Positions 35,368-46,700 of a DNA stretch of 64,000 bases are shown one piece after another; positions within the stretch are counted from its first letter, which is position 1; each line of letters begins with the position of its first letter. Made by a program: the position numbers and the translations under genes. This DNA is from Bidens hawaiensis. Lineage: Eukaryota > Streptophyta > Magnoliopsida > Asterales > Asteraceae. The notes beneath the pieces are model-generated. The model searched no databases. It was not told the DNA's origin and was given only the letters and a program-made list of their open reading frames with translations. Location of the stretch: positions 434,001 to 498,000 of the forward strand of contig JAIQDT010001650.1 in assembly GCA_021521415.1 (NCBI GenBank). The letters run 5' to 3'.

Positions 35368-35634
35368 ACATTTGAGATATGCTTAAAAGGTTCTATTGTA
35401 GGCCTTCAACATATAGTACATTGTCATATAAAACTTTTCCGTTTGTGAGAATACCCTAGCCCATAATATTTCCTTCATTTTTATCACTTCCAAAAGCTAT
35501 TGGGCCTTCAAATGTCTCTTCATAATTAACCAATGATATCTTATCACAGGTAATGTGCCTGGAACATCCATCATTCATATACCATACATCATTGACTAAT
35601 GTGGATTGTTCCTGCATAGTTGAAAACAAAGTGA

Positions 35635-38344
35635 TTAGTTAAGTGATGAATCACAAGTTATGCTAGCCTGCAGATCATCAGAAACAACAGCATTATTTGC
35701 AGTTGGTTTTGGATCTTGATAAATCATTTCACAAGACTCATCAGTCTCATAACTACTTTCAAACAAATTTCCAAAATAGGGAATTAAGCTTGTGCATTCT
35801 TCAACCACTATCTCCCTTTTTATGATCAGTTTTGGAGTCTCGTCCTTGGGCTTCCACAAGAACCTCCTTGGTTCAAAACCACTTTTCAACAAGAATTTTT
35901 CATCACCATTCAATTATTTTCCTTGCTTTCTCTTGAAAACCTTCTTCTTGTATTGTCTTTTCTTATCAGTTGAATTTAAATCTGCAGAGTCAAATGATTT
36001 TTCTGAACTCTGAGATTTAATGGATGATTTCTTCTTCAAATTCTTTACAGACATCTTCTTTTTTCCTTTCAAACACATCATTAAACTTTTTCTTTCCTTC
36101 ACAAGTTCCATCATCAACTTGCATAATCTTTTGTAAATGCTCTTCATATTTTATTTTTACACAAACCAAAGTCTTGACCATAAAGTGTAGAGTCAGAAAT
36201 AATTAAAGGTTCTGGTATGATTCATTCTTGGCATGAATCTGTGTGATGACCATAAACATCACATATCTTGCACCATACCTTTCCTTTGTGTACATTCACA
36301 GAATTTCCTCTCTTAATCTTTCATTGGGTCTTGGAGGATCTACACCAATGGTCTTTTGGTGGGTGATGGGTTTCGAAAGTCTATTGAGATAGGTTAAAAA
36401 ACATTGATCTTTTCAGTACTCCTGTTATCAGATCCTTTAACAAACTTGACCTTTTCCAGCTTCACTTTTATGTCATTTGGTTCATTTTCTTTCATTGGGC
36501 TCACATATTTTCTTGCAAAATATTCAACATATCCAATGTCAAAGAGTTCATGATTTGAGAAAACTTGGTAAATGGGTGGATACTCAGTTTCTCTTTTTGT
36601 TTCTAATACATCTCTTTTCATTGAGGTACTTACTTTCTTGTAAGGAATTCTGAATGTTTGAGTTACAGCATTGTTCTTCTTCCTTTGAGACCCTTCACAG
36701 ATGTCAAATGGCTTATGGTTTCTTATCATCTATTCATGAACCCTTTTCATTTTTGGTGTTACATTGGGTACTTTAGTAACCTTTTTCTTTGAATTCTATC
36801 TTTTATGCTCTTTACCCTTGCTACTCCCACAACTTTAAAAATTTCCACTTGAGACACTTGAGTTGTCTTCAAATGACTCACTTGACTCTTGATCTTTCAA
36901 AGAAACTTTAACTTTAACAGATTCTTCATTTTCGCTTTCTTTTGTTTCATCATTTTTCAAAACAAACTCCCCTTCTTCATTCATAACAACCTTATTGTAG
37001 TTTTCAATGAAATCCTCTTTTCTCACTGAATACCTTCTTGAACTGATCTAGATAAACTTCTCTTTTCTCTTTTAATCCTTTAATGAATAGTTATCATTAA
37101 AAGGTGGTGGAAAAACTTTATACTTATCTTTAGCTTAAAGCTATACCAATTTCCCACATGTGTTACCAGTTTTAACCAAGTTTTTTAGAAAATCAACCTC
37201 AACTTGAAGTTGGGTATTTTTGACTTTCTCTTCCAGAATCATCTTCTTCAACCCTTCTATTTTAGTGGTGTACCTTGACTGAGTTTCATAACTATCTAGA
37301 CAGTCTTGTTCAAGACTTTTGATCTGGTTTTCATTGGTTACTTCACTCATTTCATAAACATTGATTATACTTTCTTTCTTGAAACACTCAGCTTGCAATT
37401 AACCAACCTCCTTTCTCAATAAATCATTCATATCAAGTAAATCTGAGATTGAGTAATTGGAATGTACCTGAGATGTTGAAGATTCAGCTTGTTCATTGAT
37501 TTTAGCTATGAATGCTACATTAGAATTTTCAATCTCTTCAGCATGATTGCTCCGATCAAACAACCCATCTTCAGGTTGTTGAGCTACAACAACATATCCT
37601 TGGATCCTTGGTTGTGGTGCATTAGATCTATTCTGGTTTGTATGGCCTTAAGGAGGGTTCTGTTGATTTCTTTGAGAAATTATTTGCTGATTGTACAATT
37701 TGGATTGAAAGTTGTTGTGTAGAATTGCCTCTGCAGTTGACCTTGACCTTGACCTTGATTCTGATGTTGGAACTGATTTCTTTGAAGATGGTTGTTGTTG
37801 TTGTTCGGGAATTTCCTTGGTTGACTGAACTCTCTTTCAAAATAACCAGGTTGTTGACAATTGTAGCAAATTGCCTTGAATTTATCAAACCCAATCCTGT
37901 CATTTGGACCAGAGATTGTAGATCTCCCAGTCATGTTATACAACCTCTTGCTTCTCAAAGCCAACATGGTTGCTTGCCATTTTAGATCCATACCTTCAAG
38001 ATCATCTGCATCAATTTGTTCCAAATATTCTTGCACACAACACCTATGTGAATCAAGTTTTTGGCCACAAATGCATTATAGGATTCAATAAACATGGAAA
38101 ACAAAGCTTGATATTCATTCCCTTGAGTTGAGTTGCTAGGAACGTATGGTGCATGTCCAATAGCCATAGAAGAGGTATCATCATCATCTATCATTTGGAC
38201 ATTGAATCTCTGTTGTCCAATTTGACTTCCTGAAGCTTGACTAGCTACATATACTCTTGGAGTTTCAACATTCAACTCACTTGGCTCTTCGATAATAGGA
38301 ATCTGCTGCTGATTCTTGGTAGACAGATTTCTCATTGGAGCTAT
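35635..38344 (-). pseudogene. 3' part of Sirevirus B gag (downstream of the A insertion)
   Basis: 37680-38036 shows EQIDADDLEGMDLKWQATML, nearly the same as a segment in Sirevirus A gag, followed by a damaged zinc knuckle (CYNCQQPGYFERE: His replaced by Tyr, last Cys lost). It is followed by Gln/Asn-rich sequence, coiled-coil-like segments (37141-37398) and basic stretches (35914-36147, KKKMSVKNLKKKSS). Many stops and frame changes. The upstream part continues at 50697 beyond the nested element. Confidence 0.8.
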
Positions 38345-38349
38345 CAGGG
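38345..38349. repeat. Target-site duplication CAGGG (left copy; right copy 50692-50696)
   Basis: CAGGG directly precedes LTR position 38350 and directly follows LTR position 50691, confirming a single intact insertion of Sirevirus A in the gag of Sirevirus B. Confidence 0.95.
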
Positions 38350-38778
38350 TGTAGGTTCCTGGACGGATCTTACACGGGATGTCTCTAACAACACAGGTGC
38401 GGAATCCCTGCGTAGGTAGATACGAGTGTAGAGTATGTAGAGATCGAACACACAAGCAATAAACCAACCACGTTATATTGATAACAAACACGTGACCCGA
38501 GGTCACTGTTACAGACTATGACACGTAACTCGGTTACTGAAAACTGAAACGAAAACCTTAAAACGAACGACCCAAACTGTTTCGTCTGAAACAGTTTATA
38601 TACACGACAACTTCGCCATAGGCGAAGTTGTCAATAACTTCGCTGATTCAACAAGTTCGCCATAGCGAACTTGTTGACAACTTCGCACATTACAAAACAA
38701 ACATAAACAAAACATAATTACATTACAGACTCGATTACAAATGTTAGACTATGAACTACTGACACACATGTACCAACA
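38350..38778 (-). repeat. 3' LTR of Sirevirus A (429 bp)
   Basis: Runs TGTAGGTTCC...TACCAACA on the plus strand and is identical by eye to 50263-50691. It contains three perfect hairpins (38574-38597, 38606-38632, 38649-38676) and a minus-strand TATATAAA (38595-38602). Confidence 0.96.
38574..38676 (-). promoter_or_regulatory. Three perfect palindromes around the LTR TATA box (also at 50487-50589)
   Basis: 38606-38632: 12-bp stem GACAACTTCGCC, loop ATA. 38649-38676: 12-bp stem CAACAAGTTCGC, loop CATA. 38574-38597: 10-bp stem AAACTGTTTC, loop GTCT. On the minus strand the first two lie directly upstream of TATATAAA (38595-38602), while the third overlaps and follows it. Repeated palindromic motifs have been described in Sirevirus LTRs; dyad protein-binding sites are the simplest reading. 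Confidence 0.75.
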
Positions 38779-38791
38779 GACTCCCCCTTGG
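38779..38791 (-). other. Polypurine tract of Sirevirus A
   Basis: In element orientation CCAAGGGGGAGTC abuts the LTR start TGTTGGTACATG. It lies only about 50 nt after the ORF3 stop codon. Confidence 0.85.
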
Positions 38792-38842
38792 CAGTAGCTT
38801 CATATCTTGATCTTCAAATCTTGAGTCTTGTAATCTTCACCT

Positions 38843-41626
38843 CTACGCGTGCGCCCCTTCTCTCACACATACCGACACTACCCTTTGATATTTCCTAGCT
38901 TGATCCTTCCAAGCAGGAATGTAGAAGATCTTCTTCTTGTTGAGCACTTTCAAATCATCCTTCGATAGATTAACAAGATGCATCGGGTCGTACACCCGAA
39001 GTACTTCTTGTTCATCCTCATCTTCCATTACCGCCTCAGCTGTCTCACAATCCACGTACCACCATTTTAAATCTTTTAGGACGTTCTTGGGCATAACTTT
39101 CATCGGTACTTCCTTCAAATGACGGACTGGTTTATACTTCATTACCATCCAAGGTTTGCCGTCAGCCCTCATTCCACGATCTTTGTCTTCTATCAACTTT
39201 CCTTTTTGAGGCTTTAGCAGTTCAAACTTTTTGTCTTTAATGGCTTCTTTCCAGACGATCTTCCCAATGATTCTTGCCATATCATCATTACTTCTATTGA
39301 TCAGCCCCAATCTCGCTAAATCTCTCACCTCACATTCTGGTAAGGAATTCAGAGATCTCAACAATCTCTTAAAGTACTGAATGCCGTCGTACCGTTTGAT
39401 CACAAATAGTTTCAGTTCTTTGTCGTACAACCAGCATATGATTCCTTTCTTTGACTCTGCATAGCCCTTTATATTATAAGTCTTTCTGAACATCGTTGGC
39501 ACTGCAGGCTTCTTGGTTTTAACAAACCACTGAGCACAGCCTTCTTTCCAGTTCGGCTGCTCCTCCCATACTGTATCTTCTATCACGCTCTCATCCCCCA
39601 ATTCTGATCTCTCAACAGCTGGAATCTCATGTTCCACTGAATCATCCACAATCTCACCTTCTTCTAATACATCTTCCACATTAATCTGTTCTCCAATCCT
39701 CTCAATCTCATCCCTAGGCAACACGTCATCATCATCCATCAACTCATCGTCCTCCTCCTCATCCAACTCCTTCAACGCATCAATAACGCCTTCAACATCA
39801 GCGTCGTCATCCACAACTACAACATCATCACCAGCTGCATTTGTAGACTCCCCCTCAGTTGTGGAAGCTCCAAGAGCCTGAGAGGTTCTTGGCAGCTCAT
39901 CACCTGCACCTGAAGGTGCATTGGGATCATCGTCATGATCTTCTCGTCTTTTCGTTCTCAACTCATCGCCCCTACACGTCTTCTCCCCCTGAGATGCCAA
40001 GTAATCCTTGAAGGCATCTATTATTCGTCCATGTTCAACCAGGAGGGCAGCTTGTAGTCGATTGGATTCCACTAGGCGGTCAATAGTCTTTGACTGTTCA
40101 GCAACAATCCGCTCTAGTGAAAGAATCCTCTCGGTATCTGAAGTAGGCAATGGAGTTGGTGGAATATCAGCAGAAGTGACCGCAGGTGGTACACTTGGTA
40201 ACCCTGCAGTAGAAGTTATTGTTGACTCCACAAACCGTGCAACTACCACCGGTGGATTAAGCGGTTGAGGTGGTAGGGACACAATTGATGGTGCCGACGT
40301 CTCGATCGCCGTAACCTGTGCAGTAGTAGGAATAAGAGACATACCAGATAAGGCAGGTGGAGCAAAACGTACTAGTCTTGAAGATTCTCCAGCTCCCGAA
40401 CCTATCCCTCTCTGTTCTCTTCTTGAGCGTCTTAGCACAATCTGTACTGCCTCCTCTTCATCCACTTCATCCTCATACTCCTCCACAGTTCTCGGCCTCT
40501 TTCCCGTAGTCCGTTCACGAGACACCATAAGTCTTCTTGCCTCAGCAAACGTCTCGTCTAGATCAGAGTCAGCTACCGAAGTAGCTGCTCTGGTAACATC
40601 CATAAACTGAGGACCCGAGACATCCATATCAAACAAACCATGTCCACTAAAAGCAGCATCTAGATCAACGTTTTCAGCAGTGGACACAGCTTGAGATATA
40701 GTAGCTGGCACAGCAGCAGAAGATACAACAGGCGCAGCCGATACAGCATGAGGTGCTGCCGCCTGATGTGGTTGCGGATCCCTGAACTCGTCCCCTCCTG
40801 CAGGAACATACTCCGGGTTAATGAGATACCCGAAAAGTGGAGTATGCCTGGGACGCCGCTCAGGGTTGCTACGAGTGCTCGACGTTCTGCACTGAGCAAA
40901 GATACGTTTTGTTACGCACTCAACGTATCTGATAGGGCGTCTTTGCGGTATAGACGGAGCGACATGATTAATAATCATTTGTAGAAACCGAGGATACATA
41001 ATAAAACGCTCGCGCGCCGTCGCCCGTCTCTGACGATCAATCTCGTAAAAGATTAGCTGACTAAAAGAATATCTGCGGTTGTAAGTCAGCGCAATCATAG
41101 CCGATTGCATCGTCGCACCCATCCCGTCTGTTCCTGCCTTTCTGCCGGACATGCATACTATCAACACATAATTCAAAAAGCGCCATTGATCCAGCAGAAA
41201 GCCTTTCCTCCTCTGCGAGTCCCCCAGCGGACCCGAATAACCCATCCTTAAGTAAGCTCCGTCACGGAAAGGAGCTACGAATTCCGTTGGGTCGTCTCTT
41301 GTTTCATCACCGAACTGCAGAGCCAACCGTATGTCTTCCGAGGAAAACTGTATGTCTTGACCATTGACAGTTGCTCGCATCACTGGAGGCTCAGGTCTGC
41401 AATCATAATACACCGTCTGCCAGAAATCTTGAATGTTGGGCAGAGATATGGGTAGTGTATTAGTGATCGCGTGAAAAACTCGTGATCGTTGGAGAAATGT
41501 GATAATCTCCCTATAGTCTTCAACGCCTCGTGCGTCTGGATCCAAAGTGATGTATTGGTTATGGGCTGGGAAGAATTGTCGTTGCTCATCACCATCATCA
41601 CCTCCAGCACCTCCAACAGCAGCCAT
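38843..41626 (-). CDS. Third ORF of Sirevirus A (927 aa, env-position, unknown function)
   Basis: The chosen start is the ATG at 41626-41624 (MAAVGGAGGDDGDEQRQF); an upstream in-frame TTG extension contains a splice-acceptor-like tract and is unlikely to be coding. Residues about 20-245 form a compact globular-looking domain (FFPAHNQYITLD, LPNIQDFWQTVYYD, FSSEDIRLALQF, GFLLDQWRFLNYVL). A Pro/Ala-rich linker follows, then a coiled coil at about 495-547 (ERILSLERIVAEQSKTIDRL), acidic runs at about 590-675 and a basic C-terminal domain at about 690-927 (KTYNIKGYAESKKGIICWLY). I see no signal peptide, membrane span or furin-like site, so an envelope role is not supported. It is entirely open, like pol. 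A structural or host-interaction role is possible. Confidence 0.85.
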   Translation of the reverse strand: MAAVGGAGGDDGDEQRQFFPAHNQYITLDPDARGVEDYREIITFLQRSRVFHAITNTLPISLPNIQDFWQTVYYDCRPEPPVMRATVNGQDIQFSSEDIRLALQFGDETRDDPTEFVAPFRDGAYLRMGYSGPLGDSQRRKGFLLDQWRFLNYVLIVCMSGRKAGTDGMGATMQSAMIALTYNRRYSFSQLIFYEIDRQRRATARERFIMYPRFLQMIINHVAPSIPQRRPIRYVECVTKRIFAQCRTSSTRSNPERRPRHTPLFGYLINPEYVPAGGDEFRDPQPHQAAAPHAVSAAPVVSSAAVPATISQAVSTAENVDLDAAFSGHGLFDMDVSGPQFMDVTRAATSVADSDLDETFAEARRLMVSRERTTGKRPRTVEEYEDEVDEEEAVQIVLRRSRREQRGIGSGAGESSRLVRFAPPALSGMSLIPTTAQVTAIETSAPSIVSLPPQPLNPPVVVARFVESTITSTAGLPSVPPAVTSADIPPTPLPTSDTERILSLERIVAEQSKTIDRLVESNRLQAALLVEHGRIIDAFKDYLASQGEKTCRGDELRTKRREDHDDDPNAPSGAGDELPRTSQALGASTTEGESTNAAGDDVVVVDDDADVEGVIDALKELDEEEDDELMDDDDVLPRDEIERIGEQINVEDVLEEGEIVDDSVEHEIPAVERSELGDESVIEDTVWEEQPNWKEGCAQWFVKTKKPAVPTMFRKTYNIKGYAESKKGIICWLYDKELKLFVIKRYDGIQYFKRLLRSLNSLPECEVRDLARLGLINRSNDDMARIIGKIVWKEAIKDKKFELLKPQKGKLIEDKDRGMRADGKPWMVMKYKPVRHLKEVPMKVMPKNVLKDLKWWYVDCETAEAVMEDEDEQEVLRVYDPMHLVNLSKDDLKVLNKKKIFYIPAWKDQARKYQRVVSVCVREGAHA

Positions 41627-41645
41627 ATCTGCACAAAACAAATCA
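41627..41645 (-). promoter_or_regulatory. Splice-acceptor-like tract immediately before ORF3 of Sirevirus A
   Basis: The minus strand reads TTGATTTGTTTTGTGCAG then AT and the ORF3 ATG. A T-rich tract ending GCAG two bases before a start codon matches a plant 3' splice site. The gag-pol junction (47048) has a similar TGTTTTATTGTGCAG. Splicing is inferred, not shown. Confidence 0.5.
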
Positions 41646-41689
41646 AGTGAGAGACCATATAACCATCTCACAAGTTCGCTGAGTACCAA

Positions 41690-42400
41690 GTGCGAAGTTG
41701 TGATGTACAGGCGAAATTAAAGGTGAGGCGAAGTTGGGAACAACTTCGCTTCATCTGTAAGTTCGTCTAAAAACTTATAAAAAATTTGAAATAGGCGAAG
41801 TTGTGTTCAAGGCGAAGTTATGGATAACTTCGCCATAGGCGAAATTAAGCTTCAAGCGAAGTTGTGGATAACTTCGCTGAAGGCGAACTTAAGCCACTGG
41901 CGAAGTTGAGAATAACTTCGCGTAAACCTTAACTTCGCCTGAATCTGAAACGGCGACTGTTCAGATTCAAACAAGGTTTATCCGATGTTTCGGACCGATT
42001 TAACGATCTAACAATGAAGTCCAACATATTTCAATGGTGTTAGGATGAAAAGGTCGTCCATGAACACGTAACGTGTGGTCGGAAAACTTGGTTTCTAAGG
42101 TTCGACGACCCGAGGTCTCGAACCGGGTAAAACTATAACGAGAAAGATAGGATGATATTGACTACACATACCACGAGTATAGTAGAAACAAGGAACACAA
42201 GATTGAAATCGAAAGCGAAGAATAAGATCCGGATGTATTGTTTATTTGAGCAAGTTCGCCGGTAATTCGAAAAAAAGTGATATAGTTACTGTTTACAATC
42301 CCTTATATAGGGCAGAGTTGGTTCAGGCGAAGTTACTCTTAACTTCGCCAAGGCGAAGTTAAGCACAACTTCGCCGAATTCAACAACTTCGCCCGTAATT
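41690..42400 (-). repeat. Array of GGCGAAGTT / AACTTCGCC half-sites upstream of ORF3
   Basis: About 15-20 copies in both orientations, often paired as near-palindromes (for example 41815-41842 and 41860-41880), concentrated at 41700-41945 and 42330-42395. The same motif fills 49755-50060 and the LTRs. No ORF runs through it. Confidence 0.85.
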
Positions 42401-42923
42401 TTCAAAATCAGCCCTTTAAGTTTGAATAATCCTGAATTTAACCTTATCAATTACCAATAAGAGTTAAACAGATATGATCAAGACCTAGTAACCAACAATA
42501 ATATAACTACAAAAAAACAAAAAACTTAGAAAAGTTTTAACGAAATAAGGGATCAAATTTCAGTCTAGTCAGGGACCACTACGTTTTAGAAAAGATCCTA
42601 ACAGGAATCATACTAACGATGTGACTGTCACTTAGATCCGTGTTTGGCTGTATTATGACATAGAGACACAGGTTGTAAGCATGTAAATAACGTAAATGGT
42701 TTTCATCGTTTCTGTGATACGGATTAAGGTTCAGTTAAGCTCAAAAATTTAAGTTGGCAACATCTCAGAGATAATGATGTCTTCTATCTATTCTCAAAGC
42801 GTATTTGGCTATACCCAAGTCACCCCGAATTGACTTCGACCCATAATGTCTGATTTTCTTGTAGATACACTATGTCTGCCTCCCGTTTTCTTCTAACTCC
42901 AGACTTGAGAAATTTATATACAC

Positions 42924-42977
<54 letters not shown>

Positions 42978-43702
42978 TTTTTAAATTAAACATTTTTATC
43001 GACTTCGGAGTACTAAATCACTGCAAGTCCCGAATCTGGATCACTGCAGTATCTTGAAATGCTTTCTTCACGGGAATCAGAACACTCACAGGCTCGTGTA
43101 TGACTGGGTAGTCGCTTTTCTGCCTATCCTTCGAAAAGATATGTATGAAGACATACAAAACTCTTAAGGAGTTTCCACGTAAATTCGAGTAAATTTAAGT
43201 TAGTATCACATACACTTTTACGCACCATAAAAATTACCATGACATACAATGACTGTTCTAAAGCCTTTTAAGCCTAATAACTTCACTAGTTAAGCACACA
43301 CGATCAGTATATATATCATTTTCCAAGGTTGGATCAATTTTCTGTTAAACACAGCATAGAACTTCATACGAAGTAACAGACTTGAACATTAATTTCATTT
43401 CCCACAAAAAAAAATTTTGATTTCAATCGCCCCGATCACGTCAAAGTCGTCAGGTAAACGGCTATCCTGAAGATCCAATGGATCAACTGGACCGACCACA
43501 TACAAGTATGTGTCCTTCTTACTAAGAATGACCGACTAATTTTCAGCAACTGAAAGAACACACGTCATAACTGCCCCGGTCACTTTCAGTCTTCCGGTTA
43601 ATGGCTATCCTCATTCTCTAAGTCGAAACGAGGACCAATACATATCCGAGGATATGTCCATCAAACTGAGGTAACCGACTAATTTTAAGCAAAAATGACC
43701 CA

Positions 43703-43735
<33 letters not shown>

Positions 43736-43744
43736 AAGACATGG
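42401..43744 (-). other. RNase H to ORF3 spacer of Sirevirus A: conserved blocks, duplication, simple repeats
   Basis: No gene. 42768-42845, 43080-43150 and 43260-43340 resemble blocks in Sirevirus B at 31085-31700. A (TA)n tract lies at 42925-42968, T-runs at 42969-42982 and 43706-43729. An imperfect direct duplication of about 125 bp occupies 43430-43555 and 43571-43695 (shared GGCTATCCT, ATATGTC/GTATGTGTC and ACCGACTAATTTT). Confidence 0.7.
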
Positions 43745-46700
43745 TTACTCGGGATTGATCATCCCGTTTAGCTCAATTAGGTTTAGAAATCTGGATTTAT
43801 CAAACGCTTTTGTAAACAAGTCAGCAAAATTTTCAAGTGTATCAACTTTTTCGATCTTTATCAGTTTCTTCTCAGCACAATCCCGTATGAAGTGATGACG
43901 TATGTCAATATGCTTAGTTTTACTGTGCTTCACGGGATTGTTAATTACTGAGATGGCGGCAGTGTTATCAATTAAAATAGGAGTAAGTAAGAAATTCAGA
44001 CCATAGTCGCGCAATTGTTGCTGAATCCACAAAACCTGAGAGCAGCAGTTGGATGCTGCCATGTATTCAGCTTCGCATGTTGAAATTGCAACTGATGTCT
44101 GTTTCTTGCACTGCCAGGAAACTAATCTTCCTCCAAGAAACTGACAGCCTCCTGTTGTTGACTTCCGACTCTGATTACAGCCACCATAATCAGAATCTGT
44201 ATACGCCACCAGTTCAACGTCTCCTCCCTTTGGGTACCACAACCCTAGTTTCGGCTTGCCCTTAAGATACCGCAAAATCCTCTTCACACCTTTCATGTGA
44301 GATTCCTTTGGGTTTGCCTGAAAACGAGCACAAAGACAAACAGAAAACATTATATCGGGCCTAGAAGCAGTTAAATACATTAATGAACCTATTATCGCCC
44401 GATACAGAGTAGGGTCCACATCTGCGTCACCATCTGATTCAGCGCCCAACTTGTGATTGACGCAGATTGGGGTGTCATATGGAGAACTGTCCTCCATCTT
44501 GAATCTCTTCAGCACATCATGAACATACTTTGTTTGATGAATGAACATCCCATCCTTCTTCTGATCAACCTGCAATCCTAGAAAGAAGGTTAGTTCACCC
44601 ATAGCACTCATCTCGAATCGTTTCTTCATGACAGCCTCAAAATCCTGACACATGGATACTCTTGATGCAGCAAAAATGATATCATCCACGTAGACTTGAA
44701 CCAGTAAGAAGTCACATCCTTCTCTCTTCACAAACAGCGTACTGTCAATCAATCCTCTTTCAAAACCATTTTCCAGCAAGTAGTCCGATAACGTTGAATA
44801 CCATGCACGAGGTGCCTGATGTAACCCATATAACGCCTTGCTCAACCTGTATACGTGATCCGGAAAGTCTGGGTCAGGAAAACCCGGAGGTTGCTCAACA
44901 AACACAACCTCATCAACTTTCCCGTTAAGAAACGCGCTCTTCACATCTAACTGAAACACCTTCATCTTTTTAGATGCAGCAAACGCCAAAAACAATCTAA
45001 TCGCTTCTAACCGGGCAACAGGAGCGAAAACCTCATTGTAGTCAATACCCTCTTGTTGATTAAAACCTTTAACAACCAGCCTCGCCTTATTTCTCACGAT
45101 AATCCCCTTTTCATCTCTCTTGCACTTGAACACCCATTTCGTGCCTATAGCATGCACATTCTTTGGTTTTTCAACCAAAGTCCAAACTTCCATTTTTTCG
45201 AACTGAGCCAACTCCTCTTGCATGGCTTCGACCCACGAGCTGTCCTTTAAAGCCATTTGATAATTCTTTGGTTCAATTTGGCTTATAAAGCAGGAGTACA
45301 AACATTCATTCATTATACCCGTTTCTTTTATGCTTGTATAAACACAGGTGTGCTCATTCAAGCTACTTCTGGTTTGTACACTCGAGGACACATCACCTAT
45401 AACGTTCTCCAATGGGTGATCTTTGTGAATTCTCGTGGTCGGAACAGCACCGACATGTAAATTGTCTTCCAAGTTCGAAGAGATCTCATCTATGGTTGTT
45501 TCTGGCTGAGAGTGAAAAGGATTAATAAATTCATCTTCAGTTGAGGCCGCAGGGGTATCGATAGGGTTTGATGTGGAAGGCTGAGATTTTTCTGTCATCT
45601 GATGTTGCACTACCTCCTCTTCCTCATCAAAAATCATCTTCGTCACTGCTCTTTCGTCTTCTTCAGAAATTTCCAAAGTAGGTACGTTAAACGACTTAAA
45701 AAGTTTAACATAGTCAAACAGCTCAGCAGGTCCATTGCTTGGTTTTGGCGGTTGGTAACTAGTAATGTCGGTGTTACAAACCACCTCCACCTTGCAAGTT
45801 GTCGTATTGAAGACCCGTCTGTTGGGAGTCCCAACAACATAACCGACTAGGATTCCCTCATCAGCTACTTCACCAAATTTCGAATTAGTCTTCAAAATCG
45901 AACAAGGAGACCCAAAAGGTTCAAGACCGCACAAGTTGGGCTTCCTTCCGTGCATAAGCTCGTAACAGGTTTTTCCAAGTCTCTTAACGGTTAACACCCG
46001 ATTCAGAACATAGCAGGCTGTAGCAACTGCTTCAGCCCAGAACATCACAGGAAGCTTTGAGTCTGCCAGCATAGTTCTGGCTCCTTCAATCAACGTTCGG
46101 TTCTTCCTTTCAGCTACTCCGTTCTGTTGTGGAGTATACGGAGCGCTGTATTGATGCTCAATACCCTTCTGAAGACAAAAGATTTCCATCTCAAAGTTCT
46201 TGAACTCTGTCCCATTGTCGCTTCTGATGAATTTAACTGATTTACTCATGACGTTCTCGACTTTTGTAATTAGATTCTTCACCATCTGAGTCGTCTCGTC
46301 TTTCGTTTTCAGAAAATATACCCACGAGTATCGCGAGTAATCATCAGTTATTACCAAGCAGTAAGAAGTACCACCTAGACTTTGTACATTCACCGGACCG
46401 AAGAGATCCATATGAAGTAGTTCTAGAGTACCAGCAATTGAGTTGATCGTCTTGGTGAGATGGCTTTTCTTGTGTTGTTTTCCCTTCTTGCACGCTATGC
46501 ATTTATCTTCAAAGTTAAAACTCTTTAAGGGAACGCCCATCACAAGCCCATTTTTGACAATGAAGTTCATCTTACGAAGATGAATATGTCCCATTCTCCT
46601 GTGCCACAATTCTGATTCTGATTCGCTTGCTTTTGTCATTAAACAAGATTCTCCGGTGGCCATTTCAGTAGACCTCATGTCCATCACATATGTATTCGTT

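Noticed and set aside
37982..38506. 174-codon minus-strand open frame at the left end of Sirevirus A
   Set aside because: It is a chance fusion of LTR sequence of A (38350-38506) with gag of B; the LTR-derived part recurs at 50231-50419.
38843..41689. Calling the third ORF an envelope gene
   Set aside because: Only its position matches env. No signal peptide, hydrophobic fusion segment or membrane anchor is visible, and it has coiled-coil and acidic regions instead.
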